Shown: positions 30,301-39,803 of the stretch, piece after piece
Position numbering within the stretch: the stretch's first letter is position 1
How the letters are laid out: every line of letters begins with the position of its first letter
From: VRUE01 sp963725085
Lineage (GTDB): Bacteria; Actinomycetota; Thermoleophilia; Solirubrobacterales; 70-9
NCBI GenBank assembly: GCA_963725085.1
Contig: CAVRXM010000001.1
Span: 62,001 to 126,000 of the forward strand
Direction: 5' to 3'
DNA length: 64,000 bases
Notes under the pieces: generated by a model
What the model was told of the DNA's origin: nothing
Database searches by the model: none
Seen by the model: the letters and a program-made list of their open reading frames with translations, nothing else
Program-made: the position numbers and the translations under genes

Positions 30301-32486
30301 GCCCCGGTCTGCTGGCGCGCCAGCTTGTTCGGACAGGCGTCATTCAGAGTCTCGTTGAACGGCTGCGTGGCGAAGACCTTGTCCGGGCCCGCAACCGTCC
30401 CCACCGAATTTGTTGCCACCACCCGGTAGTAGTAGGTGGTGTTCGGTTCGAGGCCCTCGTAAGTCCTGCTCTGGTTGTCGTAGACCAGGTTCGAACCAAT
30501 GTGCGCCTCAGAGGTCGGGGTCGACGCGCACGGGTTGGGGACGTCCGAGCAAGGGCCCGTGCCAAACTCGAAGTGGTAGGTGGTGTCGGCGCCGCCCGGG
30601 TTGATTTCGGTCTTGAATCGCACTCCATTGGAATGGACGGCGCTCACGGACTCCCTCACCTGGGGTAGGATCGGCGCGGTCTTGAGCGCCTGGTCATCGC
30701 TGGAGCTGGTGCCGGCGCCATTGACGGCGACGATCCGGAAGTGATAGGTGCTTGCCGGTTCGAGGCCACTGATGGCGAATTCCTCGGAGGTTGGAACCCC
30801 AGCTCCCGGCGTTCCCGCGTCGTCCCCTGGAGGATTCGCCGATTTGTGGTTGTAGCTGATGGTAGTTCCCCATTCGAAGTAATAGTGCGTAGCACTGCCA
30901 TCACCGATGAAGGATCCGTTCAAGGTAGCCCCCGTCGACGTGATCTGGGTGGCAGGGTCGGCTCTGAGCCCGGTGACCCAATGGGGAGTGAAGGTGCGGT
31001 CTGTTCCGGCAACGGTTCCTTCGCCATTGGAGATCACCACGCGATAGTGGTATTTGGTCTCTGCAGTGAGTCCTGCGATGTCGGCGTGGACATCGGTCGA
31101 GGCATTGAAGTTGGCGCCGCTCGGATCCGGCACACAGGTGGCCGTGCCATGAGAGGGACCGAGGCCGTAAGGGTTCGGATTGTCTGGAGAGTAGTCGGCG
31201 TCCGCGACGTAGTCGAACTGGCAGGAGCTGATGTCCTGGGTGCCGTTCGGGTCGACCGTAGCGTTCAGCGTGAGCGAGGTTGGGCCCAGATTTGTTTCGG
31301 GCTTGTAGGCGACCGTCTCCATGGGCGGATGCGGGGTGTAGATGTCGACGACACCATGGGTTCCGTCGTTGACGTACAGGTATCCCTCCGAGTTGACGGC
31401 AAGCCCTATCGCGAAGTCGTAGCAGTAAGTGGAGGCCGGTGGATTGAGGCCGCCAAAGCACTGATACCCGAGGCCACCGGCGGGCGAATCGGAGGCATCC
31501 AGGTGGCCGATGTAATCTCCTGCCGCGGAGAACTCATCGATCCAGAAATTTGCCCTGTCGGAGACCAGAATATGTTCGTTGGTCGGATCGATTGCAATCC
31601 CGCCGAAGCCCGCAAAATCGCCTCCCCAGGCCGGAGTCGAGGCGGCGGGTGTGTTTGGATTCGTCGGAACACCGGAGGACTCCGCGGTTATGCGGCGGAT
31701 GAAGAGACCGCTCGGCGCGAACTCATATATCCCGCGGTGCGTTGCGTTGTACCCGTCACCGTCAGTAACCCAGATATTGCCGTGGGAATCTACCGCTATC
31801 CCCGACCTGATGTCGGAATACTGGTCGCCGCCCCCATACTGCGAGAAGCTCCCATAGGGAGTACCAGTCAACTTGTTGCCGACTATGTAGCTTGCATTTC
31901 CGGAGAAGTCGATCGGGTTCCCGTAGCCGTCGAAGACCTGGATGAAGTTGCTTCCATATAGGTAAACCCTGCCCCTCGAAAAGCTGTTGCTGTTGTCGAC
32001 CGCAGTGTTGAACTCTGTCGAGGGTTCCGCACCCTGCATCTGGCCGTAGAATTCATTGAAGTTGTCGAAGATGTTGTAGTTGAATTGCCCCCCGGGCACG
32101 GCTGCGTAGAGGAAACCGTTCGAGTCATTGAACGAAGGGCCGTGCACCTGGTTGCCGCCACCCCAGCGGCCGCCACCGTCCTGTTCGCCGATCTTCGTCT
32201 GCGAGGGATAGGCATCGTAGTGAGAAAGCACGCTCCCTTTGCCCACATCCGAAATCCATACGGAGTCGTCTCCGGTCTGGTCGACGAAGACGCCTCCAGG
32301 CTTGCCGAAGCCGGGGATCTGGGAGTCATAGGTCCTGGGAGCGAACGCTGCAAACGCTGGAGTGGCCATGATGGCAAGCGCACCCAGTGTCACGCCGAGG
32401 ATGACCAGTCCGGCGCGCTGACGGCGAGTGCGTTTGGGTTTCTCGGTCTTGGTGTACAACTTTCTTGGCTCCCTTGATCTGAACAT
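27392..32486 (-). CDS. Secreted NHL/Fn3/TolB-like protein with inserted second propeller (frame-broken 3' part)
   Basis: About 1,700 residues. ATG 32486 lies 2 bases after the preceding stop. The signal peptide has a long basic start (KRTRRQRAGLVILGVTLGAL). NHL propeller (32340-31310), three Fn3-like modules (31300-30350), linker CPNKLARQQT and CRAYELASS (30330-30270), TolB-like propeller (30250-29180), inserted NHL propeller (29100-28200), TolB remainder, ARVDGGFF and AASDECHGPG, then tail CKKGFVKNHGKCVKKRKHKK (27500-27392). Residues 1 to about 1020 are uninterrupted; frame breaks start near 29395 and become frequent after 28735. Same domain order as the gene at 1-4039, and same place in its operon. 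Confidence 0.75.
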
Positions 32487-32488
32487 GG

Positions 32489-35233
32489 CTACCGTGCCAC
32501 CCTTGCCCGCCGCAGGTGGCGTCCAAGTTGACCTTTGGAACGACAGGAGTACTGCAACTTGGGCCGATTGGTCTGCTTGCCGTTGTTGTAGCCCTTCATC
32601 GCAGCGGTAGCCTGCACGTTCCGGCCGCAGAGCGTGTCGCTGTTCTGGAGCAGCCCCTTGGAGCCGCCGGCAAGATCGAGGGAGGCATGAGAGAAGGGAA
32701 CATCGGGCACCCCTTCAAAGGTCGCTCTGAGGCGGCCCTTGACGCTGTCGATCCTGGCGGCGATTTCGAGATCCACCTGGCCTTCGAGGTCGAGTACGAG
32801 GTCCGGAAGTTCATGAGTCGAGGTGCGCAGATAGACAGTGCCGGTGAGAGGCTCGTCGAGCAGCGGAGTCGTGACCTTGGCCCTGCCGATCCTCGAGGCG
32901 GCCGGACAGGCGTTGATGACGAAGTCGACTCTGGCGCAAACGCTTCCGATGTGACTGTTGTCTAGGAGCTCTCCTTCGGGGAGGGTCACCGAGATCCGCC
33001 TGAGGTTGGCCTGTCCGGAAGGGGTGGAAAGATCAGCATGGATCGCCGGGTGTCCGCGACGCCGTACCCCGCCGCTCAGCGAAATCGCCAGCTTCGGCCC
33101 GAACGGGAGGAGGGCGCAGTTGGCGACCTGGTAGCGGGAAGTAAGTTCGGCCCCCCCGCCCTGATCGCCTATGACCGAGGCTCCTACACTGAGCGCGTCG
33201 CAGTTGGTCGGATTCAGTGTGAAGCCAGCACGGTCAAGGTTCACCCGTATGTGTCTAAGTCGGAGCGGGATGCCTTCGATGATCTTGGGAAGGGGATCGG
33301 AGACCGCGGTCACGTGAGCGTCCCGCGGGTCGACATCTAGCCCAGTCCGGACGACCACGTTGCCGAGGTCGTATGGACCGGACACGGCGGGGATGACGAT
33401 GGCGAGGCTCAGTGGAGCCCCCTTATATGGCCCGGCCAGGTACACCTTCCCCGACACATAGAGGGGGCGGGTTCCGGCGCCCACCCCAGCGATCGCCGTG
33501 CCGACCTGGGACGCCGGGCAGACAGAGCCCTGCAGCTCGGCCAGACCGGGATAGGCGGAGTTTGCGACGCCGGCCAGGGCGGCATCCGGGCAGTAGGGAA
33601 TGCCGGCCAGGGTGCCCGAGAAGCCAGGTGGAGTCGAGACCGTCAGGCCCGCGAGGTTCTGATCGCCGTCGTTGCGGGTCAAGTCGATCGAGAACGGGCT
33701 GTGAGCGCCGGCGGTGTTGCCCCATGAGTTCGCCGCGAAGCCCGGGCTGAAGGGGCGGGTCGGGCCGGGACAGGGGGCCCCACCCGGGCCTGAGTCGATC
33801 GTAAAGAATTGCGTCGACGTCTGGTCGGGCAGCGCCTCGTCCCATGGGGTGAAGGTGCTCACGACGGGATAGGTGCTGCACTGGGCCGGTGTTGCCAGCA
33901 GGCCTCGCTCGGCCCCGAATAGGTGCATGTTGAACTCGGTCAGTGGACTCTGGGGCAGGTCGTCGAAGGTGGCGATCACCTGGCCCGTCACCGGGTCGGG
34001 ATGGACCGAGCCGGCCAACTTGATGTGGGTGCCGAATCCATCGCCGGTGAGGAACATCCGGTAGCGATCGCCCAGCTGAGGGTCTCCGATGTAGATCGCG
34101 CCCGGGACCGGTCCGGGAAGGGCAGAGCTGTCGATCGTGTCGGTGCCGATCTTTGAGAACTCCGGGCAGCTCGCTGCGGCGCTGGAACCGGTACCGATGT
34201 TCGCCGCCACATCCGGGCAGGAGGTCTTGCCGTCGGCGGCATTGGGATTGAGCGAGAATCCCTCCGGCAGCTTCACGGTCACCGCCCTGAGCTCGGAAGG
34301 TGATGGGTATTTCGCGCTGAGCAGCTGCGGGACCGTGAGATCGATGTCGACGCCGGAGGCCGAGTCCGCCTCGGTCGTGGTCGGCCTCGCACTCAGGCTC
34401 GGGTCGAAGTTGAGCTGATCGCAACCGACGGCGGTAGGCCATGGCGAGCTGGCGCTGTTGACACTGTTGTCGTAGCCCTCGACGGTGACCGTGGTGCTCA
34501 GGGTTCCGGTGCATGTGGTCGGATTTTGGAGGAATGGGGTGAGAGGGCTGTTCGACGGCGTCGGCGTGGTTTGGTTCTGATTGCTGAATACGCGCAGGGC
34601 GTCATGGCTCGGATCAGCCGGAACTCCCCACAGCGTCTGGTTGAACGACTGCACCTCAGAAAAGTGGGTGAGTTCGGTGTTTGCGCTCAGACCGTAGTCG
34701 CTTCCCGTTCTCGCTTCCAGCACCGTGTAAACCGGGATGCCAAAGAATTCCGGCAGCAGCATGACTGCCAGCAGCCCCGCCTGATTCGGTGTCGGAACCA
34801 TGTTGTAGACAGGTTCATTGGGAAGGGTCAGGTAAAACCCGAACGCCTTGACGGAGACGCTGATCACGCCGACCTGCGAGTCGGCCGGGCACACGTTGCG
34901 GACGAAGTCAGCCGCAAGGCACTGTGGCGTCGCGTGGGGATTGCCGATGAACCCGGTGGGCAGGTCTATGTCGACGGTCTTCGGCTCGTTGCATTGGCAA
35001 TTTTGTTCGAGGTCGGGTTCGCTAGCGGTCTCGCCGGCGTAGGAGATGCTGAGGTCGGGATGGCCGCCGGCCTGGAGGCTGCTGGGACCGGCCACGAAGC
35101 TGCGAATTTCGACGGCCTGAGCCTGGGGGACACCCAAACTGAGCGCGCCGACGATCGCGAGCAGACACGCAACCCCCACCGCGGCAAGAAGAGGTTTCGT
35201 CGTCGTCAACTTGACCATCGTCCGATCAGCCAT
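32489..35233 (-). CDS. Secreted 914-aa four-module repeat protein (family P2, copy 2)
   Basis: Intact reference copy of the family. ATG 35233 overlaps the previous stop by eight bases (ATGGCTGA) and has AGGGGG nine bases upstream; ATG 35218 is possible. Signal peptide (LLAAVGVACLLAIVGALSLG). Modules carry CPADSQVG, CPEFSKIG, CPASQVG and CPAASRIG; modules 2 and 4 are followed by IYIGDP and VYLRTS strands and by FDDLPQSPL and FEGVPDVPF. Conserved Cys pairs and LLATPAQC, LLQNSDTLC match the 929-aa paralog throughout. The basic end is RSKGQLGRHLRRARVAR. Exported; role unknown. Confidence 0.88.
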   Translation of the reverse strand: MADRTMVKLTTTKPLLAAVGVACLLAIVGALSLGVPQAQAVEIRSFVAGPSSLQAGGHPDLSISYAGETASEPDLEQNCQCNEPKTVDIDLPTGFIGNPHATPQCLAADFVRNVCPADSQVGVISVSVKAFGFYLTLPNEPVYNMVPTPNQAGLLAVMLLPEFFGIPVYTVLEARTGSDYGLSANTELTHFSEVQSFNQTLWGVPADPSHDALRVFSNQNQTTPTPSNSPLTPFLQNPTTCTGTLSTTVTVEGYDNSVNSASSPWPTAVGCDQLNFDPSLSARPTTTEADSASGVDIDLTVPQLLSAKYPSPSELRAVTVKLPEGFSLNPNAADGKTSCPDVAANIGTGSSAAASCPEFSKIGTDTIDSSALPGPVPGAIYIGDPQLGDRYRMFLTGDGFGTHIKLAGSVHPDPVTGQVIATFDDLPQSPLTEFNMHLFGAERGLLATPAQCSTYPVVSTFTPWDEALPDQTSTQFFTIDSGPGGAPCPGPTRPFSPGFAANSWGNTAGAHSPFSIDLTRNDGDQNLAGLTVSTPPGFSGTLAGIPYCPDAALAGVANSAYPGLAELQGSVCPASQVGTAIAGVGAGTRPLYVSGKVYLAGPYKGAPLSLAIVIPAVSGPYDLGNVVVRTGLDVDPRDAHVTAVSDPLPKIIEGIPLRLRHIRVNLDRAGFTLNPTNCDALSVGASVIGDQGGGAELTSRYQVANCALLPFGPKLAISLSGGVRRRGHPAIHADLSTPSGQANLRRISVTLPEGELLDNSHIGSVCARVDFVINACPAASRIGRAKVTTPLLDEPLTGTVYLRTSTHELPDLVLDLEGQVDLEIAARIDSVKGRLRATFEGVPDVPFSHASLDLAGGSKGLLQNSDTLCGRNVQATAAMKGYNNGKQTNRPKLQYSCRSKGQLGRHLRRARVAR

Positions 35234-38200
35234 TGCGCCGCCCCCTGCGATGTGCCTTCCTGTGCCGCCTGTGCCGCTTTTGCGCCCCGCGCTTGTGCTT
35301 CATCTTCTTCTTCTGAGCCTTCTTGCCAGAAGCCAGGTTGCCCGAGGCCCCGAGATCCCCTCGCGTGCCGGTCGTCATGCCCGGCGGCGCGGAGCTACTG
35401 GCGCCGTGACACTCGTCCGCCGCGGCGCAGCCCGGCGGAGGAGGAACGAAGGCAAATCCGCCGCCGGTCCGAGCGTCATAGATTCTTATGTTGTCGCCAT
35501 TGCGATCCTGTTTGACGAGTGCGTCGGTCGTGGAGAAGTAGACGTCCGTGCCGTCAGCGCTTACCCCCTGTAGACCGATCACCGAGAAGAGCGTCGAGAG
35601 CCCGAAGCTGTTGTTTGCTGCCGCGGTGCCGCTGGTGATCAGCTGAGGACGACCATCGACGTACTCATAGACATCAGTCGTTTGGTTGGTGTCCTGGGGA
35701 ACCAGCGGCTCGTCGGTGTTGAAGAAGGTACGGCCGTCGTCTGTCATGAACCGCCCGTCGTGGCTGGCGGTCACGTTCATACTGGGCGGCTCCCCACCCG
35801 GCAGGCAGGACGTGCACCTCAGATCGCCCGTAGCCGGCGTGTAGAGATAGATCTCCGAGTGGCCCGCATTGTCGTAGTTGGTCACCTGACTTACCGTCAG
35901 GAACGCCATGTGACTGTCATCGGGTGAAATCTCCATGCGGGCGACGGCAGTCGCGCTGCATCCTTCTTGGCCTTCGCCCGCCCTCGCGCAGGCTGTGGAA
36001 CCGGGCGTTAGAGCGGTGACGAACTGAAGTTCCCCGCCGCGATAGTCATACAGATTTTCAGCCCCGGGAACACCGTAATCTCCGTCGAGCTGCTCAGGTG
36101 AGAGGAAATAGATGTCGCCATTGGCGGGGGCGACGATGTTCTCGAACAGCGGTGAGCCACCGGCTCCCGCCGATGCATCTGTGTACTCCAGGTCATAAAC
36201 GGTCGTGCCCGAAAAGGTGATGATTCCAACATTGCACTTCGTCGTCCACGATGCGCTGCAGGAATCGGAGTTGCCGCTGATGCCGTCATTCCCTTTTGAG
36301 ATCAAGGTGATGCGATTGGGTGAGTTGCTCGTCTCACTCCACATGTAGAGATCCGCGCTGGTGTCCGTGTCGCTGCCGTCAGGGGTAAGATCCTGGCCGG
36401 AGGTGAAGTAGACCTTGGAGCCATCGGGCGTCATGTCCACGTACTGGACCGCATGACCCGCCGCGATGTCATACGTCATCGCGTCGTCGACTCGCATGTA
36501 GAGCTTCCCCGGCCCGCTGGTTTTGGCAAATGTCCCGGGTTCCCTGGCGCCTCCAACAGTCATCAGGATGTGAGAGCCATCGTCGGACGTCACGACCGGC
36601 ATCGCTTCGAGCGGATTGCCTTCTGAATCACGCGAGACGATTGAGAGCGTGCCGCTCGCAATGTCGTTGTCGTACATGTCACCGGGATTTCCACCGGGGA
36701 TCGCCTGACCCGGAGGCGATGATCCGGGAAGTCCTCCCGGGACGAACGGGATGTTCGAGGTGAAGATGAAATGGCTCATGTCCGCGGATGCATCCGTATG
36801 ACCCACGAACTTTTCCCCGTACTGCACCGTTGCCACGTTGGTCGGCCAGCGGTCGGTGATCGCCCCGGTCGTCGTGTTGACTATGTAGGGCGCGTCCGAG
36901 TGACCCTTGGGAACGTCTGGAAGCCCATAGGCGCCCTCCCCCGAGCCTTCGGTCTGGCAGGTGGCGTAGTCGTTGACGTTGCAGTAGTAGTAGCCGCGAT
37001 CCCAGATCCCGATCTGAGACATGCTCGGATTGGTCAACACATCCTCGAAATTCATCGCGTAGAAGGAGTTCCAGTACGCCAGATTCCAGGGTGGGCCGCC
37101 CGACCATTGCGCCATGCTCGCCGGCAGGCCGACGTATTCTGTCTTCCACCCGGTTGAGGTCCGAGTTGAGAGATAGAGATCGCCCCTGGTGTTGGGCGGG
37201 TTACCAGCGCCGGGGATGACGCCAAACAGCCCCGAGAAGGTCGTTCGTGACGGCGAAGTCGCGGTGGGACTCTGTGGAGTCGGACCACTGAAAATCGAAA
37301 CCGTGCCGGCATCTTCTGGTGACACCAGCTCATACGCACGGCAGTCCGGCAGGCTACTGGCGCTGGTCTGCTGCCGGACGGTCTCATTTGGACAGCTGGG
37401 CGGATAGAAATTGAAGGAGAGGTCTCCGGAGTACGCGGTGCCATACTCGTTCGTGGCCACGACCTGGAAGTGGTAGACGACATGTGGCGTCAGATCGTCG
37501 AGATGGACGCTGACCGGGACCGCGGTGTCGCCGGGCCCGATGGTGCCGTCCGGGATCGGCGCGCTGAGCCCGTACGCCGGCGTCGACCCGTATTCAAACC
37601 GGTAGGTAGTTTCCGAGTTGTGCGGATTGATTGTCGCCTTGAGGTCTGCGGAGGTCGCGGTGACGTTCGCTACGGACTGGCTGACAATCGCCGGAATCTC
37701 CGGAGCTTCGAACGTCACGTCATCGCCGTAGCTGGTTCCAAACGAGTTGGTGGCAACAACCCGATAGTGGTAGGTGTTGCCGGGGACGGTGCCGACAATG
37801 TCGCTGCTTATGGACTGGGTACCGCTGGCCTGCTGATCCGGGCCCACCGGCGGCGTGGTATGGGAATAGCTCGTGGAGGGACCCCACTCAAAATGGTAGG
37901 TGGTTGCGTCGTTGGTTCCGAGGTAGGACCCGTTTAGTGTCACCGACGTGGGTTGCAGGTTGGTGGGGGGCTCCGTGATCAGGCTGGTCACCGCAGGCGG
38001 TGTCGTGAAGGAAGAGTCTGTGCCTTTGCTGACTCCTGTCGAGTTTTCTGCGACGATCTGGAAGTGATAGGTGTGCCCCCCTTCCAGGCCCGTGAGTTCA
38101 AAGGACAAGGGAGTCGCTCCGACCGTCGGCGCTTCGACCGCGCCGGGCGAAATTGCGGACTGTTGTCCGTATGCCGTCGTGGGCCCGTAGTTGAAGTACC

Positions 38201-39803
38201 AGTGCGTCGTTTCATTGGTGCCTTCATAGGAGGCGTTCAGTTTCGCCGTGCCCCGGGTGACTTCGGTTGCCGGCTGTGTGACGAGATTGGGGACGGCCAG
38301 CTGGGTCGTGAATGACTGGTCAGTCCCTTTGCTCACCCCTTTGGAGTTTTCCGCGACGATCTGGAAGTGATAGGTGTGCGCCGGTTCCAGGCCCGTGGCT
38401 TCGAAGGACAGCGGTGTCGCTCCGACCGTCGGCGCTTCGACCGCGCCGGGCGGAATTGCGGACTGTTGTCCGTATGCCGTCGTGGGCCCGTAGTTGAAGT
38501 ACCAGTGCGTCGTTTCATTGGTGCCTTCATAGGAGGCGTTCAGTTTCGCCGTGGTACGTTTGACTTCGGTCGCCGGCTGTGTGACAAGGCTCGTGACAAA
38601 ATGTGGCGTGAAGGTTCTGTCTGCGCTCGTGTTGCTGCCACTGGCGTTCCCCACTTTGAGACGGAAGTGGTAGAGGGTCTCGCCCGTCACGGCGCCCGTC
38701 ACGTCGGCGGTTACATCCTGGTCGCTGGCGTAATTGGGGGCGGGTGAGCAGGGAGCAGTCGCTGGGCTGCTGTAGTTGGCGGAGGTCGAGAATTCGAACA
38801 CGCAACTGGTGACTTCACCCCCACCCGCCGGGTTGACGTGGCCGTGCAGCGTCGCCAGGCCCGTCGGTTCGCTGGTTGTGACATCCGGCACGATCACGCC
38901 GGGGAATCGTTTGATCTTGCTGTTGCTGGCGTCGGCGACAAAGACGTCTCCGCTGGCCTCGTCGATCGCTATTCCCCTATAGCTCCCTCCGAGCCCGGAC
39001 GCAAATTCCTCGATCAGAGTCCCGTTCGGTTCATACACGCTTACGTTTGCCGTCTGGGCGACATAGACCAGATGGTTCGTGGCGTCAACGGCCAGGGCCT
39101 GGGTGCTGCCCGTACTCACCTGGTTGAATGACGTGTATCCGCTGGCCGCCGTGAACCTGTAGACGGGCCCGTTGTAGTTGGCGCTGAGAAGGTCGCCGTT
39201 GGCACGGTCGAAGGCGATGTGGCAGGGTCGGCCAGAGCCGGCGCCGGAGACACTGATCGAACCTTCCGAGGATCCGGTCGAACTGTATTTCTTCACCGAT
39301 TTGGTGCCGTAGTCGCCAACCCAGGCGTGACCGCTGCCGTCGGTCGCGGCGCCGCAGGGATCGCCAAAGCCGCTGACCGAGAAGATGCTCGAGCCAGTGG
39401 AGGTGAACCCATAGAGGCCACTGTTCTCCGATACGAAGTAGATGTTGCCGTTACCGCTGTCGACGGCGAGGTCGGGCACTGACCCGGGGGGATTCACAGT
39501 GAACGGGAAGCCTCCGAGAGGCGTGTAGGTGCCGGGCGTCGATGCGTCGAAGCCATAGACTCGCGACGAGCCTGAGTCGAGTGCATAAAGGCGGTGCGTG
39601 GTCTCGTTGAAGGTGAGAGGCCCGGTGGACCCGGAGAAGCTGGTAGCGCCGGTCCCGTCGGTCCCGAAGGAAGAGGTCGCAGTCGGGTGGACGAACGCCG
39701 CCGACGCCGAGCTAGCTGCGATGGCCAGCATCGATGCCGTGACGGCAATGAGAATTCCAACTCGGTGCGTCATTCGCCCTCTCTTGACTCGTCTCTCAGC
39801 CAT
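35226..39803 (-). CDS. Secreted 1525-aa NHL/Fn3/TolB-like propeller protein (intact)
   Basis: Best-preserved member of the long propeller family. Start ATG 39803 overlaps the previous stop by eight bases (ATGGCTGA) with GAGGGG upstream; ATG 39773 would give a shorter signal peptide. NHL-type propeller to about residue 305, five Fn3-like modules (305-800; modules 2 and 3 nearly identical), linker CPNETVRQQT and CRAYELVSPED (801-825), TolB-like propeller (ISPDDSHMAFLT, DVYFSTTDALV), ARTGGGFAF, CAAADECHG, and from about residue 1484 a tail made mostly of Lys, Arg and His. No sortase signal or membrane anchor. Probably secreted and wall-associated. Confidence 0.88.
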   Translation of the reverse strand: MAERRVKRGRMTHRVGILIAVTASMLAIAASSASAAFVHPTATSSFGTDGTGATSFSGSTGPLTFNETTHRLYALDSGSSRVYGFDASTPGTYTPLGGFPFTVNPPGSVPDLAVDSGNGNIYFVSENSGLYGFTSTGSSIFSVSGFGDPCGAATDGSGHAWVGDYGTKSVKKYSSTGSSEGSISVSGAGSGRPCHIAFDRANGDLLSANYNGPVYRFTAASGYTSFNQVSTGSTQALAVDATNHLVYVAQTANVSVYEPNGTLIEEFASGLGGSYRGIAIDEASGDVFVADASNSKIKRFPGVIVPDVTTSEPTGLATLHGHVNPAGGGEVTSCVFEFSTSANYSSPATAPCSPAPNYASDQDVTADVTGAVTGETLYHFRLKVGNASGSNTSADRTFTPHFVTSLVTQPATEVKRTTAKLNASYEGTNETTHWYFNYGPTTAYGQQSAIPPGAVEAPTVGATPLSFEATGLEPAHTYHFQIVAENSKGVSKGTDQSFTTQLAVPNLVTQPATEVTRGTAKLNASYEGTNETTHWYFNYGPTTAYGQQSAISPGAVEAPTVGATPLSFELTGLEGGHTYHFQIVAENSTGVSKGTDSSFTTPPAVTSLITEPPTNLQPTSVTLNGSYLGTNDATTYHFEWGPSTSYSHTTPPVGPDQQASGTQSISSDIVGTVPGNTYHYRVVATNSFGTSYGDDVTFEAPEIPAIVSQSVANVTATSADLKATINPHNSETTYRFEYGSTPAYGLSAPIPDGTIGPGDTAVPVSVHLDDLTPHVVYHFQVVATNEYGTAYSGDLSFNFYPPSCPNETVRQQTSASSLPDCRAYELVSPEDAGTVSIFSGPTPQSPTATSPSRTTFSGLFGVIPGAGNPPNTRGDLYLSTRTSTGWKTEYVGLPASMAQWSGGPPWNLAYWNSFYAMNFEDVLTNPSMSQIGIWDRGYYYCNVNDYATCQTEGSGEGAYGLPDVPKGHSDAPYIVNTTTGAITDRWPTNVATVQYGEKFVGHTDASADMSHFIFTSNIPFVPGGLPGSSPPGQAIPGGNPGDMYDNDIASGTLSIVSRDSEGNPLEAMPVVTSDDGSHILMTVGGAREPGTFAKTSGPGKLYMRVDDAMTYDIAAGHAVQYVDMTPDGSKVYFTSGQDLTPDGSDTDTSADLYMWSETSNSPNRITLISKGNDGISGNSDSCSASWTTKCNVGIITFSGTTVYDLEYTDASAGAGGSPLFENIVAPANGDIYFLSPEQLDGDYGVPGAENLYDYRGGELQFVTALTPGSTACARAGEGQEGCSATAVARMEISPDDSHMAFLTVSQVTNYDNAGHSEIYLYTPATGDLRCTSCLPGGEPPSMNVTASHDGRFMTDDGRTFFNTDEPLVPQDTNQTTDVYEYVDGRPQLITSGTAAANNSFGLSTLFSVIGLQGVSADGTDVYFSTTDALVKQDRNGDNIRIYDARTGGGFAFVPPPPGCAAADECHGASSSAPPGMTTGTRGDLGASGNLASGKKAQKKKMKHKRGAQKRHRRHRKAHRRGRRNG
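37998..38600 (-). repeat. Tandem 303-bp duplication encoding two Fn3-like modules
   Basis: Two consecutive copies at a constant offset of 303 bases (101 codons): for example TTGAAGTACC starts at 38191 and again at 38494. Identity is nearly complete over about 240 bases, including synonymous sites, so the duplication is recent or maintained by recombination. Both encode KLNASYEGTNETTHWYFNYG. The other Fn3 modules of the protein are diverged. Copy number may vary between strains. Confidence 0.8.

Noticed and set aside
37998..38600. CRISPR-like or insertion-sequence repeat
   Set aside because: The 303-bp repeats are in frame within a gene and encode Fn3 modules; there are no spacers, terminal inverted repeats or transposase.
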